Shown: one piece after another, positions 1 through 9,114 of the stretch
How the letters are laid out: every line of letters starts with the position of its first letter
Position numbering within the stretch: the stretch's first letter is position 1
DNA from: an uncultured Azospirillum sp.
GTDB taxonomy: Bacteria; Pseudomonadota; Alphaproteobacteria; RF32; CAG-239
Length of the DNA stretch: 64,000 bases
Reading direction: 5' to 3'
Assembly (NCBI GenBank): GCA_900542055.1
Contig: UQMA01000003.1
Span: 1-64,000 of the forward strand
Position numbers and translations under genes: made by a program
The notes under the pieces: generated by a model
What the model was told of the DNA's origin: nothing
Seen by the model: only the letters and a program-made list of their open reading frames with translations
Databases searched by the model: none

Positions 1-10
1 TCCCCTACGC

Positions 11-52
11 GTCATCGCTCGATTTTGCGCTTTGCAAAATCGTCCAGCGATC
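11..52 (-). repeat. Inverted copy of a palindromic repeat
   Basis: Read on the minus strand this has the same layout as the array at 119-310: GATCGCT, a three-base GGA, an inner stem CGATTTTGC/GCAAAATCG, then AGCGATGAC. The inner stem differs from the array copies, and the outer C:G pair has become G:C on both sides, so pairing is kept while sequence changes. It lies at the window edge, so more copies may continue to the left. Confidence 0.75.
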
Positions 53-118
53 TTCGAATTTTTTATAACAATATCACTAACGCCTTTTTCCTGCCCGCCT
101 GCAACATTGAACATCGTA

Positions 119-310
119 GATCCCTTGACGAAACGCATACGCGTTTCGAGGGATGACAAGAAGAACAGACCCCTTGACGAAACGCATACGCGTTTCGAGG
201 GACGACTAAGAGAGAACAGATCCCTTGACGAAACGCATACGCGTTTCGAGGGATGACATGAAGAACAGATCCCTTGACGTTTTTGACTATCATCAAAAAC
301 GAGGGATGAC
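119..310 (+). repeat. Tandem array of four hairpin repeats
   Basis: Four units start at 119, 168, 219 and 268 (period 49-51). Each reads GATCCCT-TGA-stem-loop-stem-AGGGATGAC, separated by 10-12 base A/G-rich spacers. Units 1-3 share the inner stem CGAAACGC/GCGTTTCG with loop ATAC; unit 2 has GACCCCT and AGGGACGAC at its ends. Unit 4 carries a different inner stem, CGTTTTTGA/TCAAAAACG, in the same frame. A decayed half copy ending AGGGATGAC lies at about 331-356. The short open frames here are only translated repeats. This is not CRISPR: the units are palindromic and the spacers too short. Confidence 0.85.
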
Positions 311-379
311 GGAAAGGAGAAAACGCTTATAAGTTCGTTCAAAAACAAGGGATGACAGTAAAAAAAAATGCTGAAAAGA

Positions 380-412
380 AAAAATCCGCCCCATCAAGAG
401 GCGGATTTTTTT
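380..412 (-). terminator. Rho-independent terminator of the efflux operon
   Basis: Stem ATCCGCC/GGCGGAT with a nine-base loop, flanked by A and T runs on both sides, so it can work in either direction. It lies directly after the stop codon of the RND pump gene. Confidence 0.85.
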
Positions 413-417
413 AGGTT

Positions 418-3400
418 TTATTCTTCAGTTGTCGGTGTTTTATTCGTAAACTTTTCCGTTAAAGTTTGGAACAATACATACAACATCGGAATTAACAACA
501 AGCCAACGGCAGTACCTAACAACATTCCGTAGAAAACCGGAACACCAATTGCAATACGGCTGTTTGCGCCCGCACCGCTGGCCACAACCATCGGCAATAC
601 ACCCAAAATAAAGGTAAATGCCGTCATCAATACCGCACGAAATCTTTCTTTTAAGCCAATCAAAGCCGCTTTGTTAATTGATGATCCGCGCTCACGCTCT
701 TCTTTTGAAAATTCAACAATCAAAATAGCGTTTTTGGCAGACAAACCAACCAACAAAACCAAACCCAATTGAGCATAAATAGACAGCGGCAAACTATGAA
801 TGAACAAGCCCAGCAAAGCGCCGACCATAGCTACGGAAACCGAAGCCAAAACCGGAATCGGAGTTGTCCAACTTTCATACTGAGCAACCAAGAACAAATA
901 AGCAAAAGTAATAGCCAGCAAAATAATGCTGCCGATAGTTCCCTGATTGGCTTTTTCCTGATAGCTCATACCGGACCAGTCATAGCTATAGCCTTTAGGC
1001 AAAGTTGTTTCAGCCAATTTTTCCAATCCTGCCATAGCTTCACCGGTACTAACTCCCGGACGGGAAATGGCCGTAATGGCGGCAGACGGATATTGGTTAT
1101 AACGTGTAACGGCACGCGGACCTAAAATTTTCTTCAATGAAATCATGCCTCCCAATGGAACCATATTTCCTTCATTGTTTTGAACATAAAGGTCATTAAT
1201 GCTGTTAATATCTTTACGATACTGCCAATCAGCTTGAATAACAACTTTGTTTACCTGTGTTCCAAAGTTAACGTCATTGATATAAGACGAACCCAAATAT
1301 TGTCCCAATGCGTTATAAACATTACCGACAGATGTTTTCATTGCTTCGGCCTTTTCGCGGTTTACATCAACAAAAATTTGCGGTGTTTGCGCATTATAGG
1401 TCGAGAAAGCATACAAAACGTAAGGTGAACGCATCATATTACCGAGCATTTGTTTGAGAGCAACATCCAGCTTTTGCGGATCACTATCATCCAAAGCTTG
1501 CAATCGGAAATCCATACCACTACTGTTGCCCAATCCCATAATAGCAGGCATTTCAAACAGGTTAACCTCGGCTTCAGGAGTTGTTTTGGCTATTTCAGCG
1601 CGTAATTTATTCAAAATATTGGTTGAAAGCAATATGTTGTCCGAACGCTCGTTCCATGGTTTGAGAATTACAACCATAAATGAAACGTTTTCCCCCGCGC
1701 CGCCAATCATGCTGACACCGGAAATATTCATAACATGGCTGACCCCCGGTTCATCTTTTGCCATTTTTGCCAAACGCTGCGTAACCGCTTGAGTGCGTTC
1801 GCGCGAAGCGCCTTCCGGCAGTTGAATATCAACCATAAAAACACCTTGGTCTTCATTAGGAATAAAACTGCTTTGGCTCAAACGCATCAAGCCGAAAATT
1901 CCAGCAATAATCAAAAGCAAAATAGTGGCAATTACGCTGATTTTGCGGCTAACAATGGCAACGATACCAACATAACGATCACGTGATTTTTCGATAATTT
2001 TTGAAAACCAGAACAATGGACCGCTTGTGCGAGTTTTAAGCGGACGCAGAATGGTCGCGCACAAAGCCGGAGACAAGGTCAAAGCATTCAAAGATGAAAA
2101 AGCAACTGAAGTTGAAATAGCAACCGCGAATTGTTGATAAATTTTACCGGTAATACCGCCCATAAAAGCGATAGGAACGAAAATTGCCAACAAAACCAAA
2201 GTGGTGGCCACAACAGCGCCCGAAACTTGTTCCATAGCTTTAATTGTTGCAGCTTTTGGAGAAAGTTTTTCATTTTCCATCAAGAACAATACGCGTTCAA
2301 CCACAACAATTGCATCATCAACCACCAAACCGATGGCCAGCACCAATCCGAACAAAGTTAAGATATTAAGGCTGAAGCCCATGGCCTGCAAAACCATAAA
2401 AGTTGCAAATATCGAAACCGGAATGGTTAAGGACGGAACCAATACAGAACGCCAGTCTTGCAAGAAAATGTAGCAAACAAAAATAACCAATGCAAAAGTT
2501 AAGACCAAAGTCATAACCACTTCTTCAATTGACGATTTAATATAGTCTGTCGCATTATAGGCAATAACCAATTCAAAATCGTCAGGATACATAGTTTCCA
2601 AACGTTTCATCTCAGCTTGCAGGTTAGACATGGCATCAATAGCGTTAGCGCCTGACAGCAAGTTAATAGCAATAGCAACGGACGGAGCGCCATCAAATTG
2701 AGATTTTGCACGATAATTTTCTTCACCAATTTCAATTCTGGCCACATCTTTCAAACGAACCAATCCCCCTTCTTCGTTGGTACGAACAATAATGTTGCCA
2801 AAATCTTCGACTGTGTTCAAACGTCCGGTCGATTGTAAAGTATAAACCATTTGCTGTGTGCCATCACCAGGCATTGCACCTACTTTTCCCAAAGAAGGCT
2901 GAATGTTTTGTCCGCTGATTGCGGCCGAAATTGATGATATTGGCAATTTAAGAGCTGTTATTTTATCAGCATCAAGCCAAACACGCATGCTCAAGGCAGC
3001 AGCATAAACGTTGACTTCGCCGACACCGTTAACTTTTAACAAATTCTTTTTAATACTATTTTGCACATAGTCGCTCAGCTGAAGTTCGGACATTGTGCCT
3101 TTAGGCGAGCGAGCTGTTAAAAAGCCCAAAATATCGCTTGAACGGCGGGATACGGTAATACCTTGCTGCTGCACTTCCGCCGGCAGTTTGGACAAAGCCT
3201 GCTGCACGCGGTTTTGAGTTTTAACCTGAGCCATATCCGGATTTGTTCCTACTTTAAAAGTAACAGTCAAATCATAACTTCCGGCTGAGTCAGATGTTGA
3301 ATCCATGTACAGCATATCTTCCACGCCGTTAATAGTTTCTTCCAATGGAATACCTACCGTATTGGCAATAACTTCGGCGCTGGCTCCGGGGTAAGTTGCC

Positions 3401-3540
3401 GAAACAACGATTGTCGGCGGCGTAACCTCAGGATATAAAGAAATAGGCAATGAGAACAACGAAATTGCGCCGGCCAAAGTCAGCACAATCGAAATCACCA
3501 TTGCAAAACGAGGGCGTTCAATAAAAATTCTTGAAAACAT
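418..3540 (-). CDS. RND multidrug efflux permease (AcrB/MexB type, HAE1 family)
   Basis: Inner-membrane proton-driven pump of a tripartite efflux system; it takes amphiphilic compounds from the periplasm or inner leaflet and passes them to an outer-membrane channel. At 1040 residues it has full family length. The start [18 protein letters not shown] is the usual first membrane helix. The paired aspartates of the proton relay are seen in [17 protein letters not shown], and the partner lysine in [18 protein letters not shown]. It starts 3 bases after the adaptor gene stop, so it is the last gene of a three-gene operon. No outer-membrane TolC-like gene is next to it. The exact substrates cannot be told from sequence. 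Confidence 0.95.
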   Translation of the reverse strand: MFSRIFIERPRFAMVISIVLTLAGAISLFSLPISLYPEVTPPTIVVSATYPGASAEVIANTVGIPLEETINGVEDMLYMDSTSDSAGSYDLTVTFKVGTNPDMAQVKTQNRVQQALSKLPAEVQQQGITVSRRSSDILGFLTARSPKGTMSELQLSDYVQNSIKKNLLKVNGVGEVNVYAAALSMRVWLDADKITALKLPISSISAAISGQNIQPSLGKVGAMPGDGTQQMVYTLQSTGRLNTVEDFGNIIVRTNEEGGLVRLKDVARIEIGEENYRAKSQFDGAPSVAIAINLLSGANAIDAMSNLQAEMKRLETMYPDDFELVIAYNATDYIKSSIEEVVMTLVLTFALVIFVCYIFLQDWRSVLVPSLTIPVSIFATFMVLQAMGFSLNILTLFGLVLAIGLVVDDAIVVVERVLFLMENEKLSPKAATIKAMEQVSGAVVATTLVLLAIFVPIAFMGGITGKIYQQFAVAISTSVAFSSLNALTLSPALCATILRPLKTRTSGPLFWFSKIIEKSRDRYVGIVAIVSRKISVIATILLLIIAGIFGLMRLSQSSFIPNEDQGVFMVDIQLPEGASRERTQAVTQRLAKMAKDEPGVSHVMNISGVSMIGGAGENVSFMVVILKPWNERSDNILLSTNILNKLRAEIAKTTPEAEVNLFEMPAIMGLGNSSGMDFRLQALDDSDPQKLDVALKQMLGNMMRSPYVLYAFSTYNAQTPQIFVDVNREKAEAMKTSVGNVYNALGQYLGSSYINDVNFGTQVNKVVIQADWQYRKDINSINDLYVQNNEGNMVPLGGMISLKKILGPRAVTRYNQYPSAAITAISRPGVSTGEAMAGLEKLAETTLPKGYSYDWSGMSYQEKANQGTIGSIILLAITFAYLFLVAQYESWTTPIPVLASVSVAMVGALLGLFIHSLPLSIYAQLGLVLLVGLSAKNAILIVEFSKEERERGSSINKAALIGLKERFRAVLMTAFTFILGVLPMVVASGAGANSRIAIGVPVFYGMLLGTAVGLLLIPMLYVLFQTLTEKFTNKTPTTEE

Positions 3541-3543
3541 TTT

Positions 3544-4698
3544 TTATTTTTCCTCTACATTAACATTTTCGGCGCGGACTTTTGTGCCATCTGAAACTTT
3601 TTGAAGTCCTTGAACAATAACTCTGTCACCAGCCTTCAAACCGAGTTTGGCAATTTGACGATCTCCCATAACTTCACCCAAAGCAACGCGGCGCTGTTCT
3701 ACAATACCTTTATCATTAACAACCATGACATAATTGCCGTGTTCGTCTTGTCCTATAGAAGCTTGAGAAATAACAACAGCTTGTTGCGGAGCACCGGAAT
3801 CAATATTCATATTAACATAGCTTCCCGGAACCAAAATGCCGTCATCATTGCTGAATTCACCATAAACAGCAATTGTCGCTGTGTTGGTATCAATGGTGTT
3901 GTCAATAAATTCACTGGTTGAAGTCATGCGAACAACTTTGCCGTTTGGCAATTCAACTCTGGTGTTAACACGGCCATTTGTAATTGTGCTTTGTAAAAAG
4001 TCCGTCATTTGCTTGTCGGTAATAGAAAAAGTGATTCTAATAGGATTAACCTGAACAAGAGTTGCTAAAACACCGCTGGAAGTGCTTACAAAATTGCCTT
4101 CCGTAACTTTTGCTTTACCGATTTTACCGGAAAAAGGAGCCTTAATTTCGGCATAACCCAAATCAATTTCGGCCAATTTATAATTGGCTTCGGCCTGTTT
4201 TACCGCTGCACGGGCCTGAAGCAAGTTGGAATAAGCTTCATCCAATTTTGCTTCTGAAGCATATTTTTGCTGATTCAATGATTTTTGACGATAATAATCT
4301 TTTTCTATTTTTGTCAGACTGGCTTTTGCTGAATCAAGTTCAGCTTTGCGCAAATCAGCTGTTGCCTGATATTTAGCTTTTTCAATTACAAAAAGCACAT
4401 CTCCGGCATTAACCATAGAACCTTCTTTAAAAGTAACTTTTTCCAAATATCCGCTGACTTGTGGCTGCAAGCTAACAGAATTAATAGCTTCCACATGTCC
4501 GATTACGCTTTGGTACGGAGTAACATCTTGTTCTTTAACGGTTTCTACCAAAACAAAAGGCTCTGATGCCATACCTGCCGCCCCCATCATACTCTGCGGA
4601 GTAAGACGTGTTTTGAGAAACCAGCCGGCTGATATGCAAAGCACTATCAAAACCCCCTGCCTCAAAATCCTGCGGTTACTCATTTTTCCTACTTTCAT
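3544..4698 (-). CDS. RND efflux periplasmic adaptor (AcrA/MexA type, membrane fusion protein)
   Basis: Links the inner-membrane pump to an outer-membrane channel. The 384 residues begin with one N-terminal membrane segment (ILRQGVLIVLCISAGWFL) without a lipobox cysteine, then a lipoyl-like half (QPQVSGYLEKVTFKEGSMVNAGDVLF), a long alpha-helical hairpin rich in Ala/Lys/Glu, the second lipoyl half (APFSGKIGKAKVTEGNFV) and beta-barrel domains. It starts one base from the stop of the TetR gene and stops 3 bases before the pump gene, so the three are translated as one operon. A second in-frame ATG five codons in (MSNRR) may be the true start. Confidence 0.93.
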   Translation of the reverse strand: MKVGKMSNRRILRQGVLIVLCISAGWFLKTRLTPQSMMGAAGMASEPFVLVETVKEQDVTPYQSVIGHVEAINSVSLQPQVSGYLEKVTFKEGSMVNAGDVLFVIEKAKYQATADLRKAELDSAKASLTKIEKDYYRQKSLNQQKYASEAKLDEAYSNLLQARAAVKQAEANYKLAEIDLGYAEIKAPFSGKIGKAKVTEGNFVSTSSGVLATLVQVNPIRITFSITDKQMTDFLQSTITNGRVNTRVELPNGKVVRMTSTSEFIDNTIDTNTATIAVYGEFSNDDGILVPGSYVNMNIDSGAPQQAVVISQASIGQDEHGNYVMVVNDKGIVEQRRVALGEVMGDRQIAKLGLKAGDRVIVQGLQKVSDGTKVRAENVNVEEK

Positions 4699-4699
4699 T

Positions 4700-5323
4700 T
4701 TATTTTTCCTCTCTTTTTAGCCAGTCTAATATGATATCCAAAACACATATAAAATTTTTCGACAAACTGAACTCTTTGTTGCAATCCGCGACATAGGTAT
4801 CCAAAGCGCCGCGCCATGAATTGGCAATCATCCAAGCAAATTCACGAACATCGGCCGATGTGGATATTTCTCCCTTTTTCTGCGCTGAGGTCAGAGCATT
4901 GAGTATTGTTGTCATATGAAAATTGCGGATTTCGCCCAATTTTGCGATTACCCGATTAAAAATTTCATCGCTCCACTCTACCTGCATAGTCGCAAAAAAG
5001 ATAAATTTTTGCAAATTGGGATTAGACTCAACATATTGAGCTTCTTTCAAAAAGAACTCTCTCAATTCCGCAAGTGTTTCAGGAAGATGTTGCTTTTCAC
5101 CGAGCCTTTTGCATTTTTCCTGCAAATGGCGTTTTATTAAATCAACCAAAAGATCCGTTTTGTCTTTAAAATGCCAATAAACGGCGCCTTTGGTCATACC
5201 AATGCGGGCAGAAATATCGCCGAACGATGTTTTGGAAAAACCTTTTTCATAAAAACAATCCAAAGCAGACTGCAATATCTGCGTTTTGGTGTCTTCGGTT
5301 TCTTCTTTGGTTTTGCGAACCAT
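4700..5323 (-). CDS. TetR/AcrR-family repressor of the efflux operon
   Basis: The 207-residue protein has a canonical N-terminal TetR helix-turn-helix (TKTQILQSALDCFYEKGF, then DISARIGMTKGAVYWHFKDK) and a helical ligand-binding half as in AcrR. It is the first gene of the operon with the adaptor and pump, unlike E. coli acrR, which is divergent; here the regulator would control its own transcript as well as the pump. A palindrome resembling the AcrR operator lies 18 bases upstream of its start. The inducer is unknown. Confidence 0.92.
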   Translation of the reverse strand: MVRKTKEETEDTKTQILQSALDCFYEKGFSKTSFGDISARIGMTKGAVYWHFKDKTDLLVDLIKRHLQEKCKRLGEKQHLPETLAELREFFLKEAQYVESNPNLQKFIFFATMQVEWSDEIFNRVIAKLGEIRNFHMTTILNALTSAQKKGEISTSADVREFAWMIANSWRGALDTYVADCNKEFSLSKNFICVLDIILDWLKREEK

Positions 5324-5340
5324 TTCATCCTCTAATATTC

Positions 5341-5362
5341 ATACATTCAGGTAGGTATGTAT
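5341..5362. promoter_or_regulatory. Probable TetR/AcrR operator
   Basis: The sequence has arms ATACAT and ATGTAT around a ten-base centre. E. coli AcrR binds a site built from TACATACATT/AATGTATGTA, so the half-sites are alike. On the minus strand a possible promoter (TTGTAT, 17 bases, TACATA) would have its -10 box inside this palindrome, which suits repression by the TetR protein encoded just downstream. Confidence 0.65.
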
Positions 5363-5472
5363 ATTAAAAATGAGAAAAATACAAGAAAAAAAATAAAATC
5401 AAACAATTTTTTTCTCGCTTTTTCACTCAAGAAATCAAAAGAAAACAACATTATTTTTTAACTTATACCAAC

Positions 5473-5501
5473 TTGACAAAAATTTCGTCACAACATACAA
5501 T
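5473..5501 (+). promoter_or_regulatory. Sigma70-like promoter
   Basis: TTGACA at 5473-5478, exactly 17 bases, then TACAAT at 5496-5501. Transcription would begin near 5508, which rules out the ATG at 5504 as start of the following gene and favours 5534. Confidence 0.8.
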
Positions 5502-5533
5502 ACATGTATTATAACAAGATAAGGAAAATGCCC

Positions 5534-7396
5534 ATGTTTTCGAAAAAGCGCCTTTATCAAGATATTAATCAAGTTTGTTCTCTTACAGATGCGGTTTATG
5601 GTTCTTACACGGAGCTTCATAAATACGATAAAAACGGCAGTCCCGTAAAATTGCTTGAATTTATAAACAAAGCCCAAAAGCTTATGGGAGAAAATGCCGC
5701 TTATTACTTGTATGCCGGAGGTATTTTACGTCAACAAATGGGTGGAGATTATGACTTCTGTTTTCCTTCCGATGTGGCAGAAGGCGGCGGCGTTACGGTC
5801 AACCAACTAGGCATAAAAGACGGAAAAGACTACCGACTTGTTTTGTTTTTTGACGACAAAACCCTGCAAGACCGCTATAACATATACCACGAACTCGGAC
5901 ATTTGATGCAATATCGTTTCAATATGTTCAATCATAAAGATATCCGGCAAATATATAACTTTATGGACAAGGGAATAAAAGCCAAAAAAACATCTTTCGG
6001 AAATTTAACCAAACGTTTTGTCAGTGCGAACAATTACCAGCTGCACCTATATGAAACCCACGCCAACGCTTTTGCAACCGCTTGCATGCTTTTGCGCTGC
6101 CAAAACCAGAAAGAATTGCGCAGTCAAAGTTTGGACTGTTATTTGAGAGCCGGAAATATATTTTTTGAAGGTGTACGCGATCCGCAAAAAATATATCCGG
6201 CTATGAAATACTATTCCGCCCTCCCCGTTCAAAAAGCAACAATCCGTGAAGTCAACAATTGGTTTAAGACCGGAGAAATCAACAAATATAAAAATAAGAA
6301 CGGCGATATTGATTTTGACGCTTTAGCTTTTAAAACACGTGAAATCACATTAAAACATGCCTACTCTCCGCGCACATTCAGTCAATTTCTAAAACAAAAA
6401 ATATTTGCCTCGCATCCATCATCTGAACAAGGCTGGAGGCATTCTGTTCCCGAAGCGGCATTGCTCTGGCTGACAAGAAAACTTTATAATCCGGATCAAG
6501 CCAGTTTGGACCAACGGACAAAGCGCCATGAACAAATAGATTTACAGCGCCGTTGTCCGGCGTTTGAACCTTTGCCCGAAAAAGACGAAGCCGCAAAATT
6601 GATTAATATGTGCTGCCAAATAGACAATGCCGTTGTAGAACTGCATAATTGCTGCGAAACCATTGATATAGAAATTGAAAACCATGACGAATTTGATTTG
6701 AATCACGCCATCTCAGCCGGACATCTGCCCGACAGCGTTGTTGAAACCGTTGAAAAACGCTTAATGTTTGAACATGGAATTTCAGAAGAGGAAGCTCAGA
6801 TATTATTAAAACCATATCAAGATAATATAAACAAAATTTTAAGCAAAGAATATGACACCGATGCTGTTTTAAGCATTATGGACTTTATGAACACAACAAA
6901 CGGTCGCAATCAAATTTGGGAAATGTATTATCAAAAAAACGCCGACCCAGAAATTGAAATTGCCCCTTTAGATATTGTTGAAAAGCTGGAAAAACCATCA
7001 AAAAAAGAAATTCTCAAAAAAGAAGTCAAATGTTTTAAAGACATACGCAATATCATAACCGACACTTTGTGCCAAAGCGTTCCTAATTCGGAAAAAACTA
7101 ATTTTTCGGAAGTTCAGCGTTTTGTTATAGACAATATAGCAACTGAAGCCTTTTATAAAAACAATAGAGCTATCGGCAAACAAGCTTTGAATCTTGCGCA
7201 ACAAAGAATTCCGCAGCTCAAAAAACAACAGCCAGCTCAGCGGTTTTGTGAAGAGATAGACAAACTTTATTGCTTGTATTTTACAAAACCCGACATTTTT
7301 GCCCAAACTGTTCAAAAATACCGCAAAGATTTGTACCGCAGCTGTGGTCTATCGGATAAAAAAATTGTCATAAACCACAACACTTTTGAGCGCTAA
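5534..7396 (+). CDS. Large zincin-type metalloprotease-like protein (ImmA/IrrE-like core)
   Basis: I do not recognise the whole 620-residue protein. Near residue 120 it carries the zinc-protease motif in NIYHELGHLMQYRF, followed about 75 residues later by YETHANAFATACMLL. This pair (HExxH and E..AN.FA) is the hallmark of ImmA/IrrE-type peptidases, which cleave or modulate regulators. The remaining C-terminal two thirds is helical and acidic without a motif I know. No signal peptide or membrane span is seen, so it is probably cytoplasmic. ATG 5534 is chosen because AAGG at 5521-5524 gives 9-base spacing; ATG 5528 is too close and 5504 lies upstream of the predicted transcript start. The acidic protein at 7460 follows in the same direction behind its own promoter. 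Confidence 0.7.
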   Translation: MFSKKRLYQDINQVCSLTDAVYGSYTELHKYDKNGSPVKLLEFINKAQKLMGENAAYYLYAGGILRQQMGGDYDFCFPSDVAEGGGVTVNQLGIKDGKDYRLVLFFDDKTLQDRYNIYHELGHLMQYRFNMFNHKDIRQIYNFMDKGIKAKKTSFGNLTKRFVSANNYQLHLYETHANAFATACMLLRCQNQKELRSQSLDCYLRAGNIFFEGVRDPQKIYPAMKYYSALPVQKATIREVNNWFKTGEINKYKNKNGDIDFDALAFKTREITLKHAYSPRTFSQFLKQKIFASHPSSEQGWRHSVPEAALLWLTRKLYNPDQASLDQRTKRHEQIDLQRRCPAFEPLPEKDEAAKLINMCCQIDNAVVELHNCCETIDIEIENHDEFDLNHAISAGHLPDSVVETVEKRLMFEHGISEEEAQILLKPYQDNINKILSKEYDTDAVLSIMDFMNTTNGRNQIWEMYYQKNADPEIEIAPLDIVEKLEKPSKKEILKKEVKCFKDIRNIITDTLCQSVPNSEKTNFSEVQRFVIDNIATEAFYKNNRAIGKQALNLAQQRIPQLKKQQPAQRFCEEIDKLYCLYFTKPDIFAQTVQKYRKDLYRSCGLSDKKIVINHNTFER

Positions 7397-7403
7397 ATTT
7401 ATT

Positions 7404-7431
7404 TTGAATTTATTTTTTACTGTGTTATAAT
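7404..7431 (+). promoter_or_regulatory. Extended -10 promoter
   Basis: TTGAAT at 7404-7409, 16 bases, TATAAT at 7426-7431 preceded directly by TGT (extended -10). It lies between the zincin gene and the next gene, so the latter can be transcribed alone. Confidence 0.7.
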
Positions 7432-7459
7432 CACGCTGAAAAAGACAGGAGTTCCGATT

Positions 7460-8266
7460 ATGAAAAACGAAGAAATCGCTCAAAAACTTGAAAAATTGTC
7501 AAAATTGTACATGCAGCTAAAAGCTTTGCGTGAAGCTCAAGGCGACAATTTCAGCCAAGAAGATGAAGATTTGCTGTCAAATGCCGAACTTTTGGAAGAA
7601 GCGCTCAAAAACTATATGTATCAATTCGGATTGTCTATTTACCGTAACAAAAAAGGAAAACGCTTTTTCAAAAAATTTATTCACGATGAAGATGAAGTTC
7701 GCGGTTTTGATGAATTGGATAACCAATGCTTTGAATTTCAGGAATCCGAACCGAGCTTTTTGCAGCGTTTGTTGGAATATAAACCGGCAGACCGAATTTT
7801 AATGACCAAAGATATTGAAAATACCGTTGAAGAACTTTATCAAAAAGATCAACAAATGATTGATATTTTTGACGAACTTATCAACGAAGAAGCCGAACGC
7901 TGCGTACAGGCAATAAAAGAAACCGAAATCGAAAACAATATTGAAAAAACTTTTGATATTCAAAATGAAATTGATACCCCGCAAATCAATATTGAAATTG
8001 ATGCTCCTACCATTGAACTCTCCGAAATCGAAAAAGACATCAAACAAACTGCTCCCGCTCCTCAAAAAACAGTTATCAAACAGGTTTCAAATTCTCAGAA
8101 AAATCAGGAAAAAGCTAAAAAACCGGTTAAAATTATTCCCAAAGTTCATGATACTTATGATTGCGGCACTGAAAATGTTGACGATGAACCGCTGCCAACT
8201 CAAACAACGCCGATTAAGCCTCACCGCATACAACATGAGGTTAAGGACAACAGCAACGACAGATGA
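7460..8266 (+). CDS. Acidic, low-complexity protein of unknown function
   Basis: I do not recognise this 268-residue protein. The first 150 residues are helical and strongly Glu/Asp/Lys-rich, likely coiled coil. The middle repeats short stretches such as QINIEIDAPTIELSEIEKD, and the last 80 residues are Pro/Gln/Thr-rich and probably disordered. There is no signal peptide, membrane span or enzyme motif. A clear ribosome-binding site (ACAGGAG) sits 9 bases before the ATG. The position behind the zincin suggests a partner or substrate, but that is only an inference from proximity. Confidence 0.7.
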   Translation: MKNEEIAQKLEKLSKLYMQLKALREAQGDNFSQEDEDLLSNAELLEEALKNYMYQFGLSIYRNKKGKRFFKKFIHDEDEVRGFDELDNQCFEFQESEPSFLQRLLEYKPADRILMTKDIENTVEELYQKDQQMIDIFDELINEEAERCVQAIKETEIENNIEKTFDIQNEIDTPQINIEIDAPTIELSEIEKDIKQTAPAPQKTVIKQVSNSQKNQEKAKKPVKIIPKVHDTYDCGTENVDDEPLPTQTTPIKPHRIQHEVKDNSNDR

Positions 8267-8334
8267 TATTTTATTGTTAAAATATTTGTTTTAGCCAACC
8301 ACGCATTTTTTAATTGGAACGTATAAATTTTCAA

Positions 8335-8464
8335 TAAAATCTGTTATATACCCCCAGTCAGGTGTTCTATTATTGCTCGTTGGTAAAAAAAATTTTTTCT
8401 TCTTTAATTTTTGACTTTATGGAGCTCCCAGTTATTTTTGGGTGCGCTACAAAAAGCGCTTTTT
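8335..8464 (+). ncRNA. Candidate structured RNA, possibly 6S-like
   Basis: About 130 bases ending in a rho-independent terminator (GCGCT/AGCGC, six-base loop, TTTTT; 8444-8464). Upstream are short conserved-looking blocks, CCCCCAGTCAGGTGTTC and GGAGCTCCC followed by a CCCA/TGGG hairpin. They remind me of alphaproteobacterial 6S RNA, but this is from memory and unverified. The alternative is that it is only the 3' untranslated region and terminator of the gene at 7460-8266. No convincing promoter is seen. The 5' end given is approximate. Confidence 0.35.
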
Positions 8465-8531
8465 CATATTAAAACGAGTAGAATATGTAAGAAAACAATA
8501 AGCTTAAAATTATCTATTCATTCAATTCTTA

Positions 8532-8846
8532 TTAACGTTTTAACGGTTTTCCATCAGCATTTTTAAAACTACCCGTTAAAATACAGATAAAATCAATAAA
8601 AACCCAAATACTAACAATTGGAAGACCGACAATAGAAATCGCTAAAATAAGCATAATAACAGCACTTATTGTGTGACCGGTATAAAATCTGTGCGCACCC
8701 AAGTTGCCTAAAAATAGACACAACAATAACGCAATTATAAATTTTTCACTTTTTTCTGTTACTTTATCTTGTTTGATTGCACATCCACAGTGAACACAAA
8801 CTACTGCTTTATCGTTAACTTCTTTTCCACAATTATAACAAAACAT
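8532..8846 (-). CDS. Zinc-ribbon and TM2-domain membrane protein
   Basis: The 104-residue protein starts with a zinc ribbon (CYNCG at residues 3-7 and CVHCG at 17-21), followed by a TM2 domain: two hydrophobic helices joined by a turn containing GAHRFYTGH. TM2 proteins of this layout are common and mostly of unknown function. A weak ribosome-binding site (AGGTG) precedes the ATG. The next upstream small frame on the same strand also begins with a CxxC pair. Confidence 0.85.
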   Translation of the reverse strand: MFCYNCGKEVNDKAVVCVHCGCAIKQDKVTEKSEKFIIALLLCLFLGNLGAHRFYTGHTISAVIMLILAISIVGLPIVSIWVFIDFICILTGSFKNADGKPLKR

Positions 8847-8861
8847 TTTTAATGCACCTTT

Positions 8862-9053
8862 TCACACAACAAAAAAAGCCGCTGATGAGGCGACTGGAAG
8901 TTGGAAACTGCCGTAAAACAGTGCGACATATTTATTATATACAATATATAACGTATTTTGTCGCCTTCCAGTCAAAGACCAGAAGGCGTGCATATTTTTC
9001 GTCTTTACACAGACGTTTACGGAGAGGTTTCCACACCTCGGACAGGTCATCAA
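8862..9053 (-). CDS. Doubtful small open frame with a CxxC start
   Basis: A 63-codon frame beginning MMTCPRCGNLSVNVC. The first 30 residues look like half a zinc ribbon, but the rest runs through an AT-rich inverted-repeat region and ends in the poly-T of a hairpin. It may be a broken zinc-ribbon gene or no gene at all. I see no second CxxC pair to complete a zinc site. Confidence 0.25.
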   Translation of the reverse strand: MMTCPRCGNLSVNVCVKTKNMHAFWSLTGRRQNTLYIVYNKYVALFYGSFQLPVASSAAFFVV

Positions 9054-9114
9054 TCCTATCCGTTGTTGATATTACATTTTAAGGAAATAAAAAGCAAGTC
9101 AATTCAATGTAAAT

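Noticed and set aside
32..296. Open frames on both strands in the first 300 bases
   Set aside because: They are translations of the palindromic repeats (LDETHTRFEG repeats and mirror) with no ribosome-binding site.
119..310. CRISPR array
   Set aside because: Units are palindromic hairpins, spacers are only 10-12 bases and nearly identical, and no cas genes are present.
769..2473. Several plus-strand frames of 80-118 codons
   Set aside because: They lie opposite the RND pump gene, which has full family length and motifs; they are shadows.
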